From positions 483,597-547,596 of the forward strand of contig NZ_JWLL01000003.1 in the NCBI RefSeq assembly GCF_000814025.1: 64,000 bases of DNA, read 5' to 3'. The notes under the pieces were generated by a model. The model searched no databases. It had not been told where the DNA came from and worked only from the letters and a program-made list of their open reading frames with translations. Source of the stretch: Tateyamaria sp. ANG-S1. GTDB taxonomy: Bacteria; Pseudomonadota; Alphaproteobacteria; Rhodobacterales; Rhodobacteraceae. The position numbers and the translations under genes were made by a program. Position 1 is the first letter of the stretch; every line of letters begins with the position of its first letter. Positions 46,680 through 56,344 of this stretch are shown piece by piece.

Positions 46680-48860
46680 ATGACCATCAACACATCCCGC
46701 CGTGGTTTTTTGAAAAGCGCCGCTGCTGCCGGTGCAGTCCTTGTTGTGGGCGTGCGTCCTGACGGCGCACTCGCCGCGTCCGGCTCACGCTCCATGCTGA
46801 CACCGTTCGTGCAGATCGGCAGCGACGGCTCCGTCACCGCCATAGTGAAGCATTTCGAGATGGGTCAGGGGCCTTCGACCGGTTTGACAACGCTCATTGC
46901 CGAAGAAATGGGCCTGACCATGGACCAGATCGGCTATGACTTTGCGCCATCCGATCCACAGGTCTACAACAACACGCTGTTTGGCCCGATGCAGGGCACA
47001 GGCGGCTCGACTGCCATGGCCAACTCATTTCTGCAATACCGGCAAGCGGGTGCAGCAGCACGCGAGATGCTTCTGCAAGCTGCAGCGCAAGCATGGGGCA
47101 CGGAGGCTTCTGCACTCTCCCTGCAAGACGGGGTGATCTCGGGTGCGGGCAACTCAGCCCCGCTTGGTGAGTTCGTCGAAGCCGCCGCTCAATTTGACGC
47201 GCCCGCAGATCCACCGCTCAAGGATCCATCGGAATTCCGCCTGATCGGCAACCCGGATGTGCGCAGGCTCGACGGCGCAGCCAAAGGCAACGGCAGCGCC
47301 ATGTTCGCCATGGACATCGTGCGCCCAAATCAGATGATCGCGATGATCGCCCGCCCGGAACAGCAACGTGCCACTGCCATCAGCGTAGATGCCAGCGGTG
47401 CGGCAGACATCAAGGGCTTCATTGACGCGCAGATCCTACCCAATGCCGCAGGTGTCGCCGTCTTCGCAGAAACAACCTGGGCCGCGATGCAGGCGCGCGA
47501 CGCCATCTCGGTCGAATGGGACACAACGAACGCCGAAACCCGCAGTTCATCGGATATCGAGGCAGAGATCCGGGCCGCACTTGATGCAGAGCCCACCTAC
47601 AACGTCAACGAAGCAGACATGGATGCCGTACGCGCAGCCGTCGATGGCGCCGAAACGGTGATCGAGGAAACCTTTTACTTCCCCCTCCTCGCTCACGCGC
47701 CGATGGAGCCGCTGAATTGCACGATCGAAGAAACGGCCGAAGGCGTAATCCTGCTGCATGATGGCTGCCAATTCCCGACCATCCCCCACGGGGCGATCGC
47801 CGAATTCTTCGGCCTTCCCTTCGACAAGGTGCAGATCAAGACGGTGCTCGCCGGTGGGTCATTTGGTCGGCGCGCAACACCGCAGGCCGACTACCAGATG
47901 GAAGCCGCGATGGCGTTTTCGCTGACGGATCGGTCGCGCCCGGTGCACCTGGTCTGGTCGCGCGAGGATGACCTGCGCTCGGGCCAGTACCGCCCGGCCA
48001 TGGGTCACAAGGTCCGCGTGGGCCTCGATACATCCGGCGCCATCGTCGGTTGGGAACACCGTATCGCAGGCCAGTCGATCCTCAAGGGCACACCGTTCGA
48101 GGCGATGCTGGTCCAAAACGGCATCGACTTCGCGTCGGTCGAGGGGACGTTCGACAGCCCCTACCAGATCCCGAGCGCTTCGTTTGGCCTAACGGACACA
48201 CCCAAAGCGACCAGCACCCTTTGGTGGCGCGCGGTCGGTCACACCCACACGGCGTATGTCATGGAAGTGATGATGGACATGGCCGCGCGGGCAGCGGGCA
48301 TAGACCCGGTCGAATTCCGCCTTGCCTACCTGACGGGCGACGAGGCCGACCAGACACGCAAGGCGGGTGTACTGAAACTGGTGGCCGAAAAAGCAAACTG
48401 GGGCAACCCGCCCGAAGGGCGCAGCCAGGGGATCGCCGTCCACAAATCCTTTAACTCTTACGTGGCCGAGGTCGTGGAAATCTCTGGCACGCCAGAGGAC
48501 GGGATCAAGATCGAAAAGGTCACCTGCGCCGTAGATTGCGGTATCGCCGTGAACCCGGACATCATCAAGGCGCAGATGGAGGGAGGGATCGGCTACGGCA
48601 TAGGGCACAACATGCGCGACCAGATCACGCTGACAAATGGGGTTGTGGACCAGTTCAACTTCCCCGACTACGAGCCGCTGCGTATCAGCGATATCGGCGA
48701 GATCGAGGTGCATATCGTCCCCTCTGCCGAAGCGCCCACCGGCGTGGGCGAACCGGGGACGCCGCCCGCGGCCCCCGCCCTCGCAAACGCCATCGCCGCA
48801 GCAAGCGATCTCCGCATCGCGTCACTGCCGATGGACGACAACGGCGTGTTCTTCGCTTGA
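46680..48860 (+). CDS. Molybdopterin-binding large subunit of an IorB-like hydroxylase, Tat-exported
   Basis: The 726-residue protein starts MTINTSRRGFLKSAAAAGA, a twin-arginine signal, so the enzyme is likely exported folded. Molybdopterin-contacting blocks include HFEMGQGPSTGLTTLIAEE, GPMQGTGGSTAMANS and AGGSFGRRATPQADYQMEA. The C-terminal GVGEPGTPPAAPALANAI supplies the expected catalytic Glu. Family members oxidise aldehydes or N-heterocycles using water as oxygen source. No cytochrome partner or xdhC-like chaperone is adjacent. A hairpin follows the stop codon. Confidence 0.9.
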   Translation: MTINTSRRGFLKSAAAAGAVLVVGVRPDGALAASGSRSMLTPFVQIGSDGSVTAIVKHFEMGQGPSTGLTTLIAEEMGLTMDQIGYDFAPSDPQVYNNTLFGPMQGTGGSTAMANSFLQYRQAGAAAREMLLQAAAQAWGTEASALSLQDGVISGAGNSAPLGEFVEAAAQFDAPADPPLKDPSEFRLIGNPDVRRLDGAAKGNGSAMFAMDIVRPNQMIAMIARPEQQRATAISVDASGAADIKGFIDAQILPNAAGVAVFAETTWAAMQARDAISVEWDTTNAETRSSSDIEAEIRAALDAEPTYNVNEADMDAVRAAVDGAETVIEETFYFPLLAHAPMEPLNCTIEETAEGVILLHDGCQFPTIPHGAIAEFFGLPFDKVQIKTVLAGGSFGRRATPQADYQMEAAMAFSLTDRSRPVHLVWSREDDLRSGQYRPAMGHKVRVGLDTSGAIVGWEHRIAGQSILKGTPFEAMLVQNGIDFASVEGTFDSPYQIPSASFGLTDTPKATSTLWWRAVGHTHTAYVMEVMMDMAARAAGIDPVEFRLAYLTGDEADQTRKAGVLKLVAEKANWGNPPEGRSQGIAVHKSFNSYVAEVVEISGTPEDGIKIEKVTCAVDCGIAVNPDIIKAQMEGGIGYGIGHNMRDQITLTNGVVDQFNFPDYEPLRISDIGEIEVHIVPSAEAPTGVGEPGTPPAAPALANAIAAASDLRIASLPMDDNGVFFA

Positions 48861-48865
48861 ACGAA

Positions 48866-48891
48866 ATACCCCGGCGCGCACGCCGGGGTAT
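48866..48891 (+). terminator. Hairpin after the molybdenum hydroxylase genes
   Basis: An 11-bp perfect stem ATACCCCGGCG / CGCCGGGGTAT with a CGCA loop starts six bases after the stop codon at 48860. A T/C-rich TCCCCT follows but no true T-run. It could end transcription from the left. Confidence 0.65.
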
Positions 48892-49004
48892 CCCCTCCAA
48901 AAGACGGGTGAGCCAAAAGCCCCGCATGGCCGCCGTTACCGGCACCGGCGCAATGCGCTATGGAAATCCCAATTCTTCGCTACAGCAGGGACAGGTCGCG
49001 CACG

Positions 49005-50267
49005 CTACGCTGGGCTGGATGCCGCGCTTTCGGTGATGCGCCCGATGCTCAGCCAGCTCAGCAGGATCATCACCGCCGCCGTTGCAAGGCACAAAGGCAA
49101 ACCGCCCAGCTGATAAGTCAAACCGGACAAAACGGTCCCGATCAACCGCCCCGCAGCGTTCGCCATGTAGTAAAACCCCACATCCATCGTGACCCGTTTG
49201 GCATCCGTGAATGCAAGGATCAGGTAGGAATGCAGCGACGAATTCAGCGCAAAAAGCACGCCAAAGACCAGCAGGCCAAGCACAACGAAGGTGGTCAGCG
49301 ACAGCGTCGGCGTGCCCACAGCCCAGACCGCAAGGGCAAGGATTGCCGGCACAAAGAACAACGTTCCCACCCAGAACCGCGCGGCACCGGCCAGGTCCGC
49401 CTCGGTTCGTTTTGCACTCCGTAGCATTGCGGGGGCCTTCGACTGCACGAAACCGTACAGGATCACCCAGACCGCCATGAATATCCCGATCATGAAGAAC
49501 GCAGCACGCTGTCCTTCGGGGGTACCATCGCTCAGCACCGAATAGAAGTAGATCGGAATACCGACCACGAACCAGACGTCACGGGCCCCGAACAGGAACA
49601 CACGCGCCGCACTCAACCAGTTCACGCGCGGGTTCTTTGAAAACACCTCTTTGAACTTGGCATCCTTTCGACCGCCCGGCAGCCCACTCGGCATCCGCAG
49701 CAGCACAGCCAGAAGGATCGCAGCCAGCAGGGCCGCCATGCCCAACACCGACGGCACAAACCCAAAGAGCGCGAGTGCCGCGGCCCCCGACAGAAAGCCC
49801 AAGCCTTTGACCGCATTCTTGGACCCGGTCAGCAGTGCCACCCAGCGAAAAAGGCCATCACCCTCTGCCGGCGCCAGCAACTTCACGGCAGATTTCGACG
49901 ACATCTTGGCCAGATCCTTGGCCACGCCCGACAGGCCCTGCACCGCCATCACAAAGACAACCGATGCCGCGACAGACCACGCCGGATCAAGCTGGGCCAA
50001 CGCCAGCAGCGCCACCACCTGCAAGCCAAGGCCAACATAGAGCGTGGAGGTCAGCCCGAACCGCGCCGCGATCCACCCCGCGCTCAGGTTCGTCACTACG
50101 CCCGCAATCTCGTAGAGCACAAACAGATAGGCCAGCTGCACCGGCGAAAAGCCAAGCGTGTTGAAGTGCAAGAGCACCAACATACGCAGGGCCCCGTCTG
50201 TCAGCATGAATGCCCAATAGGCCGCCGTTACAGCGACATATGCGGCAAAGCCCTCGGGTCGGCTCAC
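49005..50267 (-). CDS. arsJ: Organoarsenical effux MFS transporter ArsJ
   Basis: ArsJ exports 1-arseno-3-phosphoglycerate, which decays outside the cell to arsenate. The 420-residue protein has 12 predicted spans. It begins with the ArsJ-specific [26 protein letters not shown], followed by [20 protein letters not shown] and [22 protein letters not shown]. Its start overlaps the GAPDH stop by four bases (ATGA), the classical gapdh-arsJ pairing. No arsR, arsC or acr3 gene is nearby. Confidence 0.93.
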   Translation of the reverse strand: MSRPEGFAAYVAVTAAYWAFMLTDGALRMLVLLHFNTLGFSPVQLAYLFVLYEIAGVVTNLSAGWIAARFGLTSTLYVGLGLQVVALLALAQLDPAWSVAASVVFVMAVQGLSGVAKDLAKMSSKSAVKLLAPAEGDGLFRWVALLTGSKNAVKGLGFLSGAAALALFGFVPSVLGMAALLAAILLAVLLRMPSGLPGGRKDAKFKEVFSKNPRVNWLSAARVFLFGARDVWFVVGIPIYFYSVLSDGTPEGQRAAFFMIGIFMAVWVILYGFVQSKAPAMLRSAKRTEADLAGAARFWVGTLFFVPAILALAVWAVGTPTLSLTTFVVLGLLVFGVLFALNSSLHSYLILAFTDAKRVTMDVGFYYMANAAGRLIGTVLSGLTYQLGGLPLCLATAAVMILLSWLSIGRITESAASSPA

Positions 50268-51256
50268 AGGCGGGCGCCCACCATCTGGGCCACATCAACA
50301 AGGCGATGCGCATAGCCCCACTCGTTGTCGTACCAGGCATAGATCTTCACCTGCGTCCCGTTCACGACCATGGTCGACGGCGCATCCACGATGCTCGACC
50401 GCGGATCATTCGTGTAATCCGTCGACACCAAGGGCCGCGTCTCATACCCCAGAATACCCTTGAGCGGCCCATGCGCCGCCGCTTCGAACATGCCATTCAC
50501 CTCTTCGACGGTCGTTTCGCGCTCAACTTCGAACACGCAATCCGTTAGCGAAGCGTTCAGCAGCGGCACACGCACCGCATGCCCGTTCAGCTTGCCCGTC
50601 AACTCGGGGTAAATCAGCGTGATCGCCGTGGCCGATCCAGTAGTCGTCGGGATCAGCGAGTTCAACGCCGACCGCGCGCGGCGCAGGTCCTTGGCCGGGC
50701 GGTCCACGATGGTCTGTGTATTCGTCACGTCATGGATGGTGGTGATGGACCCATGTTTGATGCCCAAGCCCTCGTGTATCACCTTCACAACCGGGGCCAG
50801 ACAGTTGGTTGTACACGAGGCTGCGGTTACGATGCGCTGCCCGGTATAGGCGTCATCATTTACCCCATACACGATGTTCGCGGTATCCCCATCCTTTACC
50901 GGAGCGGACACAACGACCTTCTTCACACCGGCCGCAAAATAAGGGGCCAGTTTTGCCTCGGTCTTGAAAACGCCCGTGCAATCAATGACCACATCCACTC
51001 CGTCTAGCGGCAGGTCCTCGATGCGCCACATGTTCAACGCCGGAATGCGCGTCCCGTCAATCGTGATGCTCTGATCATCCGCGGCAAAGGCTGCGTCCCA
51101 CCGCCCGTGCACCGTGTCGAACTCCAGCAGGTGCGCATGCATCGTCGGATCACCGACGGCATCGTTGACGAAAGCAACCTCGCAGCCGCGATCAAGCAGC
51201 GGTTTCAAGGCCAGCTTTCCAATCCGGCCCAGGCCGTTCAACGCATAAGTGGTCAT
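50264..51256 (-). CDS. ArsJ-associated glyceraldehyde-3-phosphate dehydrogenase
   Basis: With arsenate in place of phosphate, this GAPDH makes 1-arseno-3-phosphoglycerate for export by ArsJ. The 330-residue protein has the Rossmann motif [11 protein letters not shown] and the catalytic Cys in [10 protein letters not shown] near residue 150. It also has [23 protein letters not shown] and the C-terminal [14 protein letters not shown]. The sequence is a diverged GAPDH, as expected for the arsenic branch. It is first in the two-gene operon and is preceded by a PHO-box-like site rather than an ArsR site. Confidence 0.92.
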   Translation of the reverse strand: MTTYALNGLGRIGKLALKPLLDRGCEVAFVNDAVGDPTMHAHLLEFDTVHGRWDAAFAADDQSITIDGTRIPALNMWRIEDLPLDGVDVVIDCTGVFKTEAKLAPYFAAGVKKVVVSAPVKDGDTANIVYGVNDDAYTGQRIVTAASCTTNCLAPVVKVIHEGLGIKHGSITTIHDVTNTQTIVDRPAKDLRRARSALNSLIPTTTGSATAITLIYPELTGKLNGHAVRVPLLNASLTDCVFEVERETTVEEVNGMFEAAAHGPLKGILGYETRPLVSTDYTNDPRSSIVDAPSTMVVNGTQVKIYAWYDNEWGYAHRLVDVAQMVGARL

Positions 51257-51296
51257 GTTGTTCCCCGTCTTTCCCGGCGGGCTATGTCACCGCCAT

Positions 51297-51314
51297 GTGA
51301 CAGTTCCATGACAA
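51297..51314 (-). promoter_or_regulatory. PHO-box-like site upstream of gapdh-arsJ
   Basis: Read on the minus strand the site is TTGTCAT-GGAA-CTGTCAC, two 7-base direct repeats 11 bp apart, matching the PhoB consensus CTGTCAT-N4-CTGTCAC. A third degenerate repeat, CGGTGAC, follows at the same spacing. A CATAGC element lies 10 bp downstream where a -10 would be expected. The box ends 40 bp before the gapdh ATG. The dyad TGTCAC/GTGACA at 51285-51302 overlaps it. Confidence 0.6.
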
Positions 51315-51316
51315 GA

Positions 51317-53233
51317 TCAGCGCGCGACTCGTAAAACCCCTGCAGCAGGCAACTCCTGCCCCTCGACCTGCACGGGCCGGTCCGAATAATTGAACCAGAA
51401 CCGCTCGGTACCCGTGTCGCGACGGCGCACGCCCTCAGGCATCCGCTCCGTCTCAAGGCCCGGCAAAAGGGTTTTGATCAGGCGCATATGCACCGCGTCA
51501 TCACCCCAGCCGCCCATGTAAGTCACATGAGGTGCACAGCGCACAGCCACCGGAGCACCTTCGTCGGTGCGCATGACGACTGCGCCCCCGCCCTCAAGCT
51601 GCTCAAGATAGCGCGACACGAACCCGCCCCCGTCCATGGGCACGGGCAAATCAGGGCGCATAGACTGCACACGGGACACGGCCAGATCACTGCCCGGCCA
51701 CGCGGGCGGCAACGGCGTCGGGATGTTGAAATCGGCATCGCGGGCACCGCTGCGCGGGCCAAGAACCACTTCGGCATCCACCGCTTGCAAGGTCGCTTTC
51801 AAATCGTCGGGCATGTGCATCATGCACGGTGCCAGAACCAGAGCATAGCCTGCAAAATCCCGCGTGTCGGGCCGCAGGATGTCAACGGACAGACCCAGTT
51901 TGCGGCACGCGCGGTACCAGTCAAAGACCAAACCGAAGTAGCTGAGCCCTTCCCCATGCGGCTGCACCGACCACGCCCAATCCGCATCGTAGTCAAACAG
52001 AAGGGCCACCGGCGCTTGCGCAGGCGACACATCCGGCGCATCGGCCAGTTCGGCCATGACCTCAGCCGCCTCACCAAAGGCTTCCGCCTCAACCGAATCC
52101 GGTCGCAACAGGCCTGCGTGCATCTGCTCCTGCGCAAAGGGTGCCTGCCGCCAACGGAAATAGCACACGGCCTCTGCCCCATGGGCAAAGGCTTCCCAAG
52201 ACCACAAGCGTACCATGCCCGGCAATGGGGAAGGATTATACGGCGCCCAGTTCACGGGACCCGGCTGCTGTTCCATGATCCACCAGCGCCCCTTGCCGAC
52301 TGCACGATACAGATCATGGTGAAACGCCTGAAAATCCGGATCACCCTGCTGGGCGTAGGCGCGCTGATGTGCGGGGTCCGCGCCCACACGATCCTCAAGA
52401 AAGCCAAGCGGGTAACTGTCCCACGACGCAATCTCCAGATCATCGCCCACCTTGAAATGGTCGAACTCGGTCACACGCCCCATGTAGTTGTGGGCAATAG
52501 GTGCGTCGGAAAACTGCCGGATGATCTCCACCTGCGCCCGGTTGAAGAGGACCACCTGGTCCGATGAAAACCGGCGGAAGGCATGCACATGCGCCGGGTT
52601 CGGTTCGGTCACCGTCAAGTTCGGCAACCCGATCTCATCGAAATCGCCATAGTCCATCGACCAAAACACATTGCCCCAGGCCGCGTTCAGCGCTCCGATG
52701 TCCCCGTCATTGCCCTGCCCCGGGAACTGCCCACGCAGCCAATCCTGAAACCGGGTCCGCGCCGCGTCGGAATAGCTGATGACGGTATCATGACAGCCAT
52801 ATTCATTGTCAGTCTGCCATGCGGCCACATGCGGGTTGCGCCCATACCGTTCCGCGACCGCGCGTACGATCTTGCGGCATTCTTCCAGAAAGCCCTGATG
52901 GGAAAAGCAATAATGCCGCCGCGAACCATAGCCGCGCACATGCCCGTTCTCATCGACGGCAAACATGTCCGGATGCTTCTTGCACACCCATTTGGGTGGC
53001 GTCGCAGTCGGCGTGCCCAGCACAACCTTCAGCCCGGCAGCCCCCAGCGTCTCAATCGCCCGGTCGAGCCAGCCCCAGTCGTATTCACCTTCGCGCGGCT
53101 CCATCCGTTTCCATGCAAACTCACCAATCCGCACCCAAGTGAGGCCAAGGTCTGCCATGCGACGCGCATCTTCTTCCCATTGGGTCTCTGGCCAGTGCTC
53201 AGGGTAGTAGCATACCCCCAATGTTCGTTTCAT
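51317..53233 (-). CDS. Beta-galactosidase, glycoside hydrolase family 42
   Basis: GH42 enzymes hydrolyse terminal beta-galactosides, releasing galactose. The 638-residue cytoplasmic protein starts MKRTLGVCYYPEHWPETQWEED, the GH42 N-terminal signature. The acid/base Glu is Glu144 in WQTDNEYGC and the nucleophile is Glu321 in WWIMEQQPGPVNWAP. A trimerisation domain near residues 395-580 and a small C-terminal beta domain complete the usual architecture. It is the last gene of the galactoside operon and overlaps the lactonase gene by four bases. Confidence 0.95.
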   Translation of the reverse strand: MKRTLGVCYYPEHWPETQWEEDARRMADLGLTWVRIGEFAWKRMEPREGEYDWGWLDRAIETLGAAGLKVVLGTPTATPPKWVCKKHPDMFAVDENGHVRGYGSRRHYCFSHQGFLEECRKIVRAVAERYGRNPHVAAWQTDNEYGCHDTVISYSDAARTRFQDWLRGQFPGQGNDGDIGALNAAWGNVFWSMDYGDFDEIGLPNLTVTEPNPAHVHAFRRFSSDQVVLFNRAQVEIIRQFSDAPIAHNYMGRVTEFDHFKVGDDLEIASWDSYPLGFLEDRVGADPAHQRAYAQQGDPDFQAFHHDLYRAVGKGRWWIMEQQPGPVNWAPYNPSPLPGMVRLWSWEAFAHGAEAVCYFRWRQAPFAQEQMHAGLLRPDSVEAEAFGEAAEVMAELADAPDVSPAQAPVALLFDYDADWAWSVQPHGEGLSYFGLVFDWYRACRKLGLSVDILRPDTRDFAGYALVLAPCMMHMPDDLKATLQAVDAEVVLGPRSGARDADFNIPTPLPPAWPGSDLAVSRVQSMRPDLPVPMDGGGFVSRYLEQLEGGGAVVMRTDEGAPVAVRCAPHVTYMGGWGDDAVHMRLIKTLLPGLETERMPEGVRRRDTGTERFWFNYSDRPVQVEGQELPAAGVLRVAR

Positions 53234-54063
53234 AAGATCACCTGATGTTCACGCTGGCCTGTTACGCCCGCCGGCCCGTAAAAGGTCTTTCCTCCCTCCG
53301 CCTCGTCCTGTCCGACTGCTGCGGTTGTGACGAAAAGCGTTGTCGCGTCATGCCCGCCAAAAGCCGGGCAGCTTGATTGGCTGGCGGGCACGCCGACGGC
53401 ACGTTTGAAGCTGCCATCGGGTCCATAACAGGCCACCCGACCCGCGCCCCACTGCGCATTCCACAGATTGCCATCCGCGTCCACAACTGCGCCGTCGGGG
53501 TTCAAGCCTTCCGATGTCAGGTCCACAAACACCTCCGGCGCTGATGCGGGCCACCCGTCTGAATCCAACCCAACGCTCTGAATTTGCTTCGAAAACGTGT
53601 CGGTAAAATACGCGCGACCACCATCCGGCGCAAAGCAGATCGCGTTCGAGATGGTGATCCGATCAAACAATGTCCGCAGCTCGCTCTTGTAGTAGCGATA
53701 GATGGCCCCGGCATAGGGTTCGGCATTCAACCCCATCGTCCCAATCCAGAACCCGCCCTGCGGGTCTGCCCGCCCGTCATTGGAGCGAGTGAGGGGATTG
53801 TCCGCCTCAAGCGCCACCACCAGATCACGATCCCCGGTGGGAATGTCAAAGCGCCAAAGGCCAGAGACGGACGCCACCAATAAAGTCTCACGATCTACCC
53901 AGCCACAGGCTGACACGTGCTCGTCGAACGCCCATTCTCGCCGCTGCGCACCTTTCGACATCATGGTCTTGCCAAGGATGTCGAACCAGAACAGCTCTCC
54001 CCGCTCCGGATGCCACATGGGCCCCTCGCCCAATGCGCAACCCGTATCGTCAAAAACCTGCAC
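53230..54063 (-). CDS. SMP-30/gluconolaconase-family sugar lactonase
   Basis: This 277-residue six-bladed propeller probably opens galactono-lactone to galactonate. Family motifs are GEGPMWHPERGELFWFDILG with a metal-binding Glu, RSNDGRADPQGGFWIGTMG with Asn and Asp, ISNAICFAPDGGRAYFTDT and LNPDGAVVDADGNLWNAQWGAGRV. The start is a GTG whose first base is the last base of the dgoA stop codon (TAGTG). It sits between aldolase and beta-galactosidase genes in one tightly overlapping operon. Confidence 0.9.
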   Translation of the reverse strand: MQVFDDTGCALGEGPMWHPERGELFWFDILGKTMMSKGAQRREWAFDEHVSACGWVDRETLLVASVSGLWRFDIPTGDRDLVVALEADNPLTRSNDGRADPQGGFWIGTMGLNAEPYAGAIYRYYKSELRTLFDRITISNAICFAPDGGRAYFTDTFSKQIQSVGLDSDGWPASAPEVFVDLTSEGLNPDGAVVDADGNLWNAQWGAGRVACYGPDGSFKRAVGVPASQSSCPAFGGHDATTLFVTTAAVGQDEAEGGKTFYGPAGVTGQREHQVIL

Positions 54064-54665
54064 TACGCGCCTGCGTCGTAGGCAGCCACCATGTCGGCCG
54101 CCCGGCTCGTGACATCTGCCACCGACATGCCGGGCTTGTAGAGCGCCGAGCCAATCCCAAAGCCAGTGATGCCCGCAGCGAACCACTCAGTAAAATTCGC
54201 AGGCCCCACGCCACCCACGGCATAGGTCTTTGTACCCTTGGGCAGCACCGCACCAATTGCCTTCAGCCCATCAACACCCAACAAGGACGCCGGAAACAGC
54301 TTCAGCCCATCGGCCCCGGCCTGAAGTGCCGCAAAGCATTCCGTCGGCGTCATCACACCGGGAAAGGACATCATGCCTGCCTGTTTCGTCGCAACAATGA
54401 CGGCGGCATTGGCATCCGGCGACACAACCATATGCGCGCCCATCTCGTGCAGGCGCTCCACGTCCCGCACATCCAGTACGGTACCCGCCCCGATGATGGC
54501 GTGATCCCCATGTGTCTCCAACATTTTCTCAATACTGTCAAAGGGATCAGGCGAGTTCAGCGGCACTTCGATCCGGGTGATCCCAGCATCGACAAGCGCG
54601 TCGGCCACCGGCACAGCCTCGTCCGGGGTAATGCCACGCAGAATGGCAATGATCTCTCGGCTCAT
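54063..54665 (-). CDS. dgoA: 2-Dehydro-3-deoxy-6-phosphogalactonate aldolase
   Basis: DgoA splits KDPGal to pyruvate and glyceraldehyde-3-phosphate, the last step of the De Ley-Doudoroff pathway. The 200-residue TIM-barrel protein starts MSREIIAILRGITPDEA. It has the acid Glu in RIEVPLNSP, GAGTVLDVRDVERLHEMGAHMVVSP, and the Schiff-base Lys in DGLKLFPASLLG. The phosphate-binding VGGVGPANFTEWFAAGITGFGIGSALY is present. The start overlaps dgoK by four bases. Confidence 0.94.
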   Translation of the reverse strand: MSREIIAILRGITPDEAVPVADALVDAGITRIEVPLNSPDPFDSIEKMLETHGDHAIIGAGTVLDVRDVERLHEMGAHMVVSPDANAAVIVATKQAGMMSFPGVMTPTECFAALQAGADGLKLFPASLLGVDGLKAIGAVLPKGTKTYAVGGVGPANFTEWFAAGITGFGIGSALYKPGMSVADVTSRAADMVAAYDAGA

Positions 54666-55552
54666 GCAGCCTCTCCGTAAATCTGTGTGTAAGCGGCGGT
54701 CAGGCCCGCCAGTGTCATCTCTTCCGCACCTGCCATCTGCGTCGGCACGCCCTGCGCGCCCAACGCTTCGGCATAGGCTTGCGACAAAGCCTCCGCCCCG
54801 ATCAAAGCAACCTGCTGTCCCAACCAATAGGGCCGCATCGACGCCAGTTCCGCCCCAACCAACAACCCCGACAATCGCGCCCGCGCGGCGTCGCCGGACA
54901 ATCCGTGCAACAACCCCTCCGCCCGCAGGGAAAACAGCGCCGCCGCCAGCCCCTCGGGTCGGGACAAGGACTGATCGACACCCGCCGCAAAGCTGTTACC
55001 ATCCCAGCCGTCGCCCATGGAATGGCGCAGCACCGACCGCTCCGACAGCAATGCAAACATCTCGCCCGTCATCGCTGTGCGGAAACTCACAATCTCGCCC
55101 GCGCTCACTTGCACCCATTTGGTATGGGTTCCCGGCAAACAGATCACCCCATCAAACCCTGGCGACGTGGCCAAGAACCCCGCAATCTGCGTCTCTTCCC
55201 CCCGCATCACATCGGCGGGTTTCACCTGCTTCACACCGGGCAGAATGCGCACATCCAGATCAGTACCCGTCACCCGCACCGCCTCAGCCGCAGCAGGCGG
55301 GGCACAAGGCACGGCAGCATAGGGCGCCTCCGCCCAGCCCTGCCGCGACCCGACCATACCGCAGGCCAGCACAGGCGCAGGCAAAGCATCGCCAATGAGT
55401 TCCCGCAACGCAGGCTCAAACCCGGAACGCTCCAACGCGCCCATGCCCTGCGCCGACGACCGCCGATCCAGAACCGTCCCATCGGCGCGCATCAACCATG
55501 CGCGCACATGCGACGTCCCCCAATCCACAGCGATCCAGGCCACATCCCCCAT
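54662..55552 (-). CDS. dgoK: 2-Dehydro-3-deoxygalactonokinase
   Basis: DgoK phosphorylates KDGal to KDPGal with ATP. The 296-residue protein has WIAVDWGTSHVRAWLM at the N-terminus, the ASKHA-fold phosphate loop. It also shows VLACGMVGSRQGWAEAPYA, GFDGVICLPGTHTKWVQVSAGEIVSFRTAMTGE and the adenosine-binding LVGAELASMRPYW. It overlaps dgoA and the upstream dehydrogenase gene by four and one bases respectively. Confidence 0.94.
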   Translation of the reverse strand: MGDVAWIAVDWGTSHVRAWLMRADGTVLDRRSSAQGMGALERSGFEPALRELIGDALPAPVLACGMVGSRQGWAEAPYAAVPCAPPAAAEAVRVTGTDLDVRILPGVKQVKPADVMRGEETQIAGFLATSPGFDGVICLPGTHTKWVQVSAGEIVSFRTAMTGEMFALLSERSVLRHSMGDGWDGNSFAAGVDQSLSRPEGLAAALFSLRAEGLLHGLSGDAARARLSGLLVGAELASMRPYWLGQQVALIGAEALSQAYAEALGAQGVPTQMAGAEEMTLAGLTAAYTQIYGEAA

Positions 55553-56322
55553 CAGCCAGTCACCACCACGCCGCCATCGACGACCACCGATTGCCCGGTC
55601 ATCATCCGGCTCGTGCCCGAGGCCAGAAACAGCGTGGCCCCAACAATATCATCCGGCTCCAGATGATCCTTCAGGCACTGCCGCTCCATATGCGCCGCCA
55701 ACCCTTCGGGCGTGGCCCACTTGTCCAACTGCTTCTGCGTCAGCACCCAACCAGGGGCCAGCGCATTCACCCGGATCTTATCCGGCCCAAACTCGCGCGC
55801 CAGCGATCGCGTCATCCCGTTGATGCCGCTATTCGACCCCGTATAGATCGGATAACCCGCATTCCCCATCATGTAGCTGATGGAGGAAAAGTTGATGATC
55901 GATCCGCCACCCGCAGCCTGCATTCCCGGAATGACCGCCTGACAAGCAAAGAAATAGGCCTTGAGGTTGATCGCAATCATCCAATCCCACAGTTCCTCAT
56001 CCACATCCATGGTGGCGTGGCGCTTGTCATTGGCAGCGTTGTTCACCAGCGTCGTCACCGGCCCATGCGCCTCTGCCGCCTGATCAATGCACGCCTTCAA
56101 ATGCGCCGTATCGGTGATATCGCACTGCATGAACAGCGGGCGCACGCCATGCTTCGCCTCCATCTCATCACAGAACGCCGTCGCATCCGACCGCCCGACA
56201 AAAGCAACCTGCCCGCCCTGATCCATGAACCCATCCGTCAGCGACGCCCCAATGCCCGAGCCACCGCCGGTGATGAACACCGATGCGCCCTTTAGGTCGT
56301 GAAATGTGGCTGTCTCTTTCAT
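55552..56322 (-). CDS. SDR sugar 1-dehydrogenase, likely galactose dehydrogenase
   Basis: This 256-residue SDR probably oxidises D-galactose to galactonolactone with NAD(P), feeding the lactonase. It has the cofactor motif TGGGSGIGASL at 18-28, NNAAN at 94-98 and the catalytic Ser in INFSSISY. Tyr160 is in YTGSN: the usual catalytic Lys four residues later is Asn164. The same Tyr-x3-Asn form may be a subfamily trait, as I recall related rhizobial sugar dehydrogenases with it. The C-terminus MMTGQSVVVDGGVVVTG is typical. The function is inferred from the dgo operon. Confidence 0.85.
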   Translation of the reverse strand: MKETATFHDLKGASVFITGGGSGIGASLTDGFMDQGGQVAFVGRSDATAFCDEMEAKHGVRPLFMQCDITDTAHLKACIDQAAEAHGPVTTLVNNAANDKRHATMDVDEELWDWMIAINLKAYFFACQAVIPGMQAAGGGSIINFSSISYMMGNAGYPIYTGSNSGINGMTRSLAREFGPDKIRVNALAPGWVLTQKQLDKWATPEGLAAHMERQCLKDHLEPDDIVGATLFLASGTSRMMTGQSVVVDGGVVVTG

Positions 56323-56344
56323 GGCATCACTCTCAATTCGGGGC

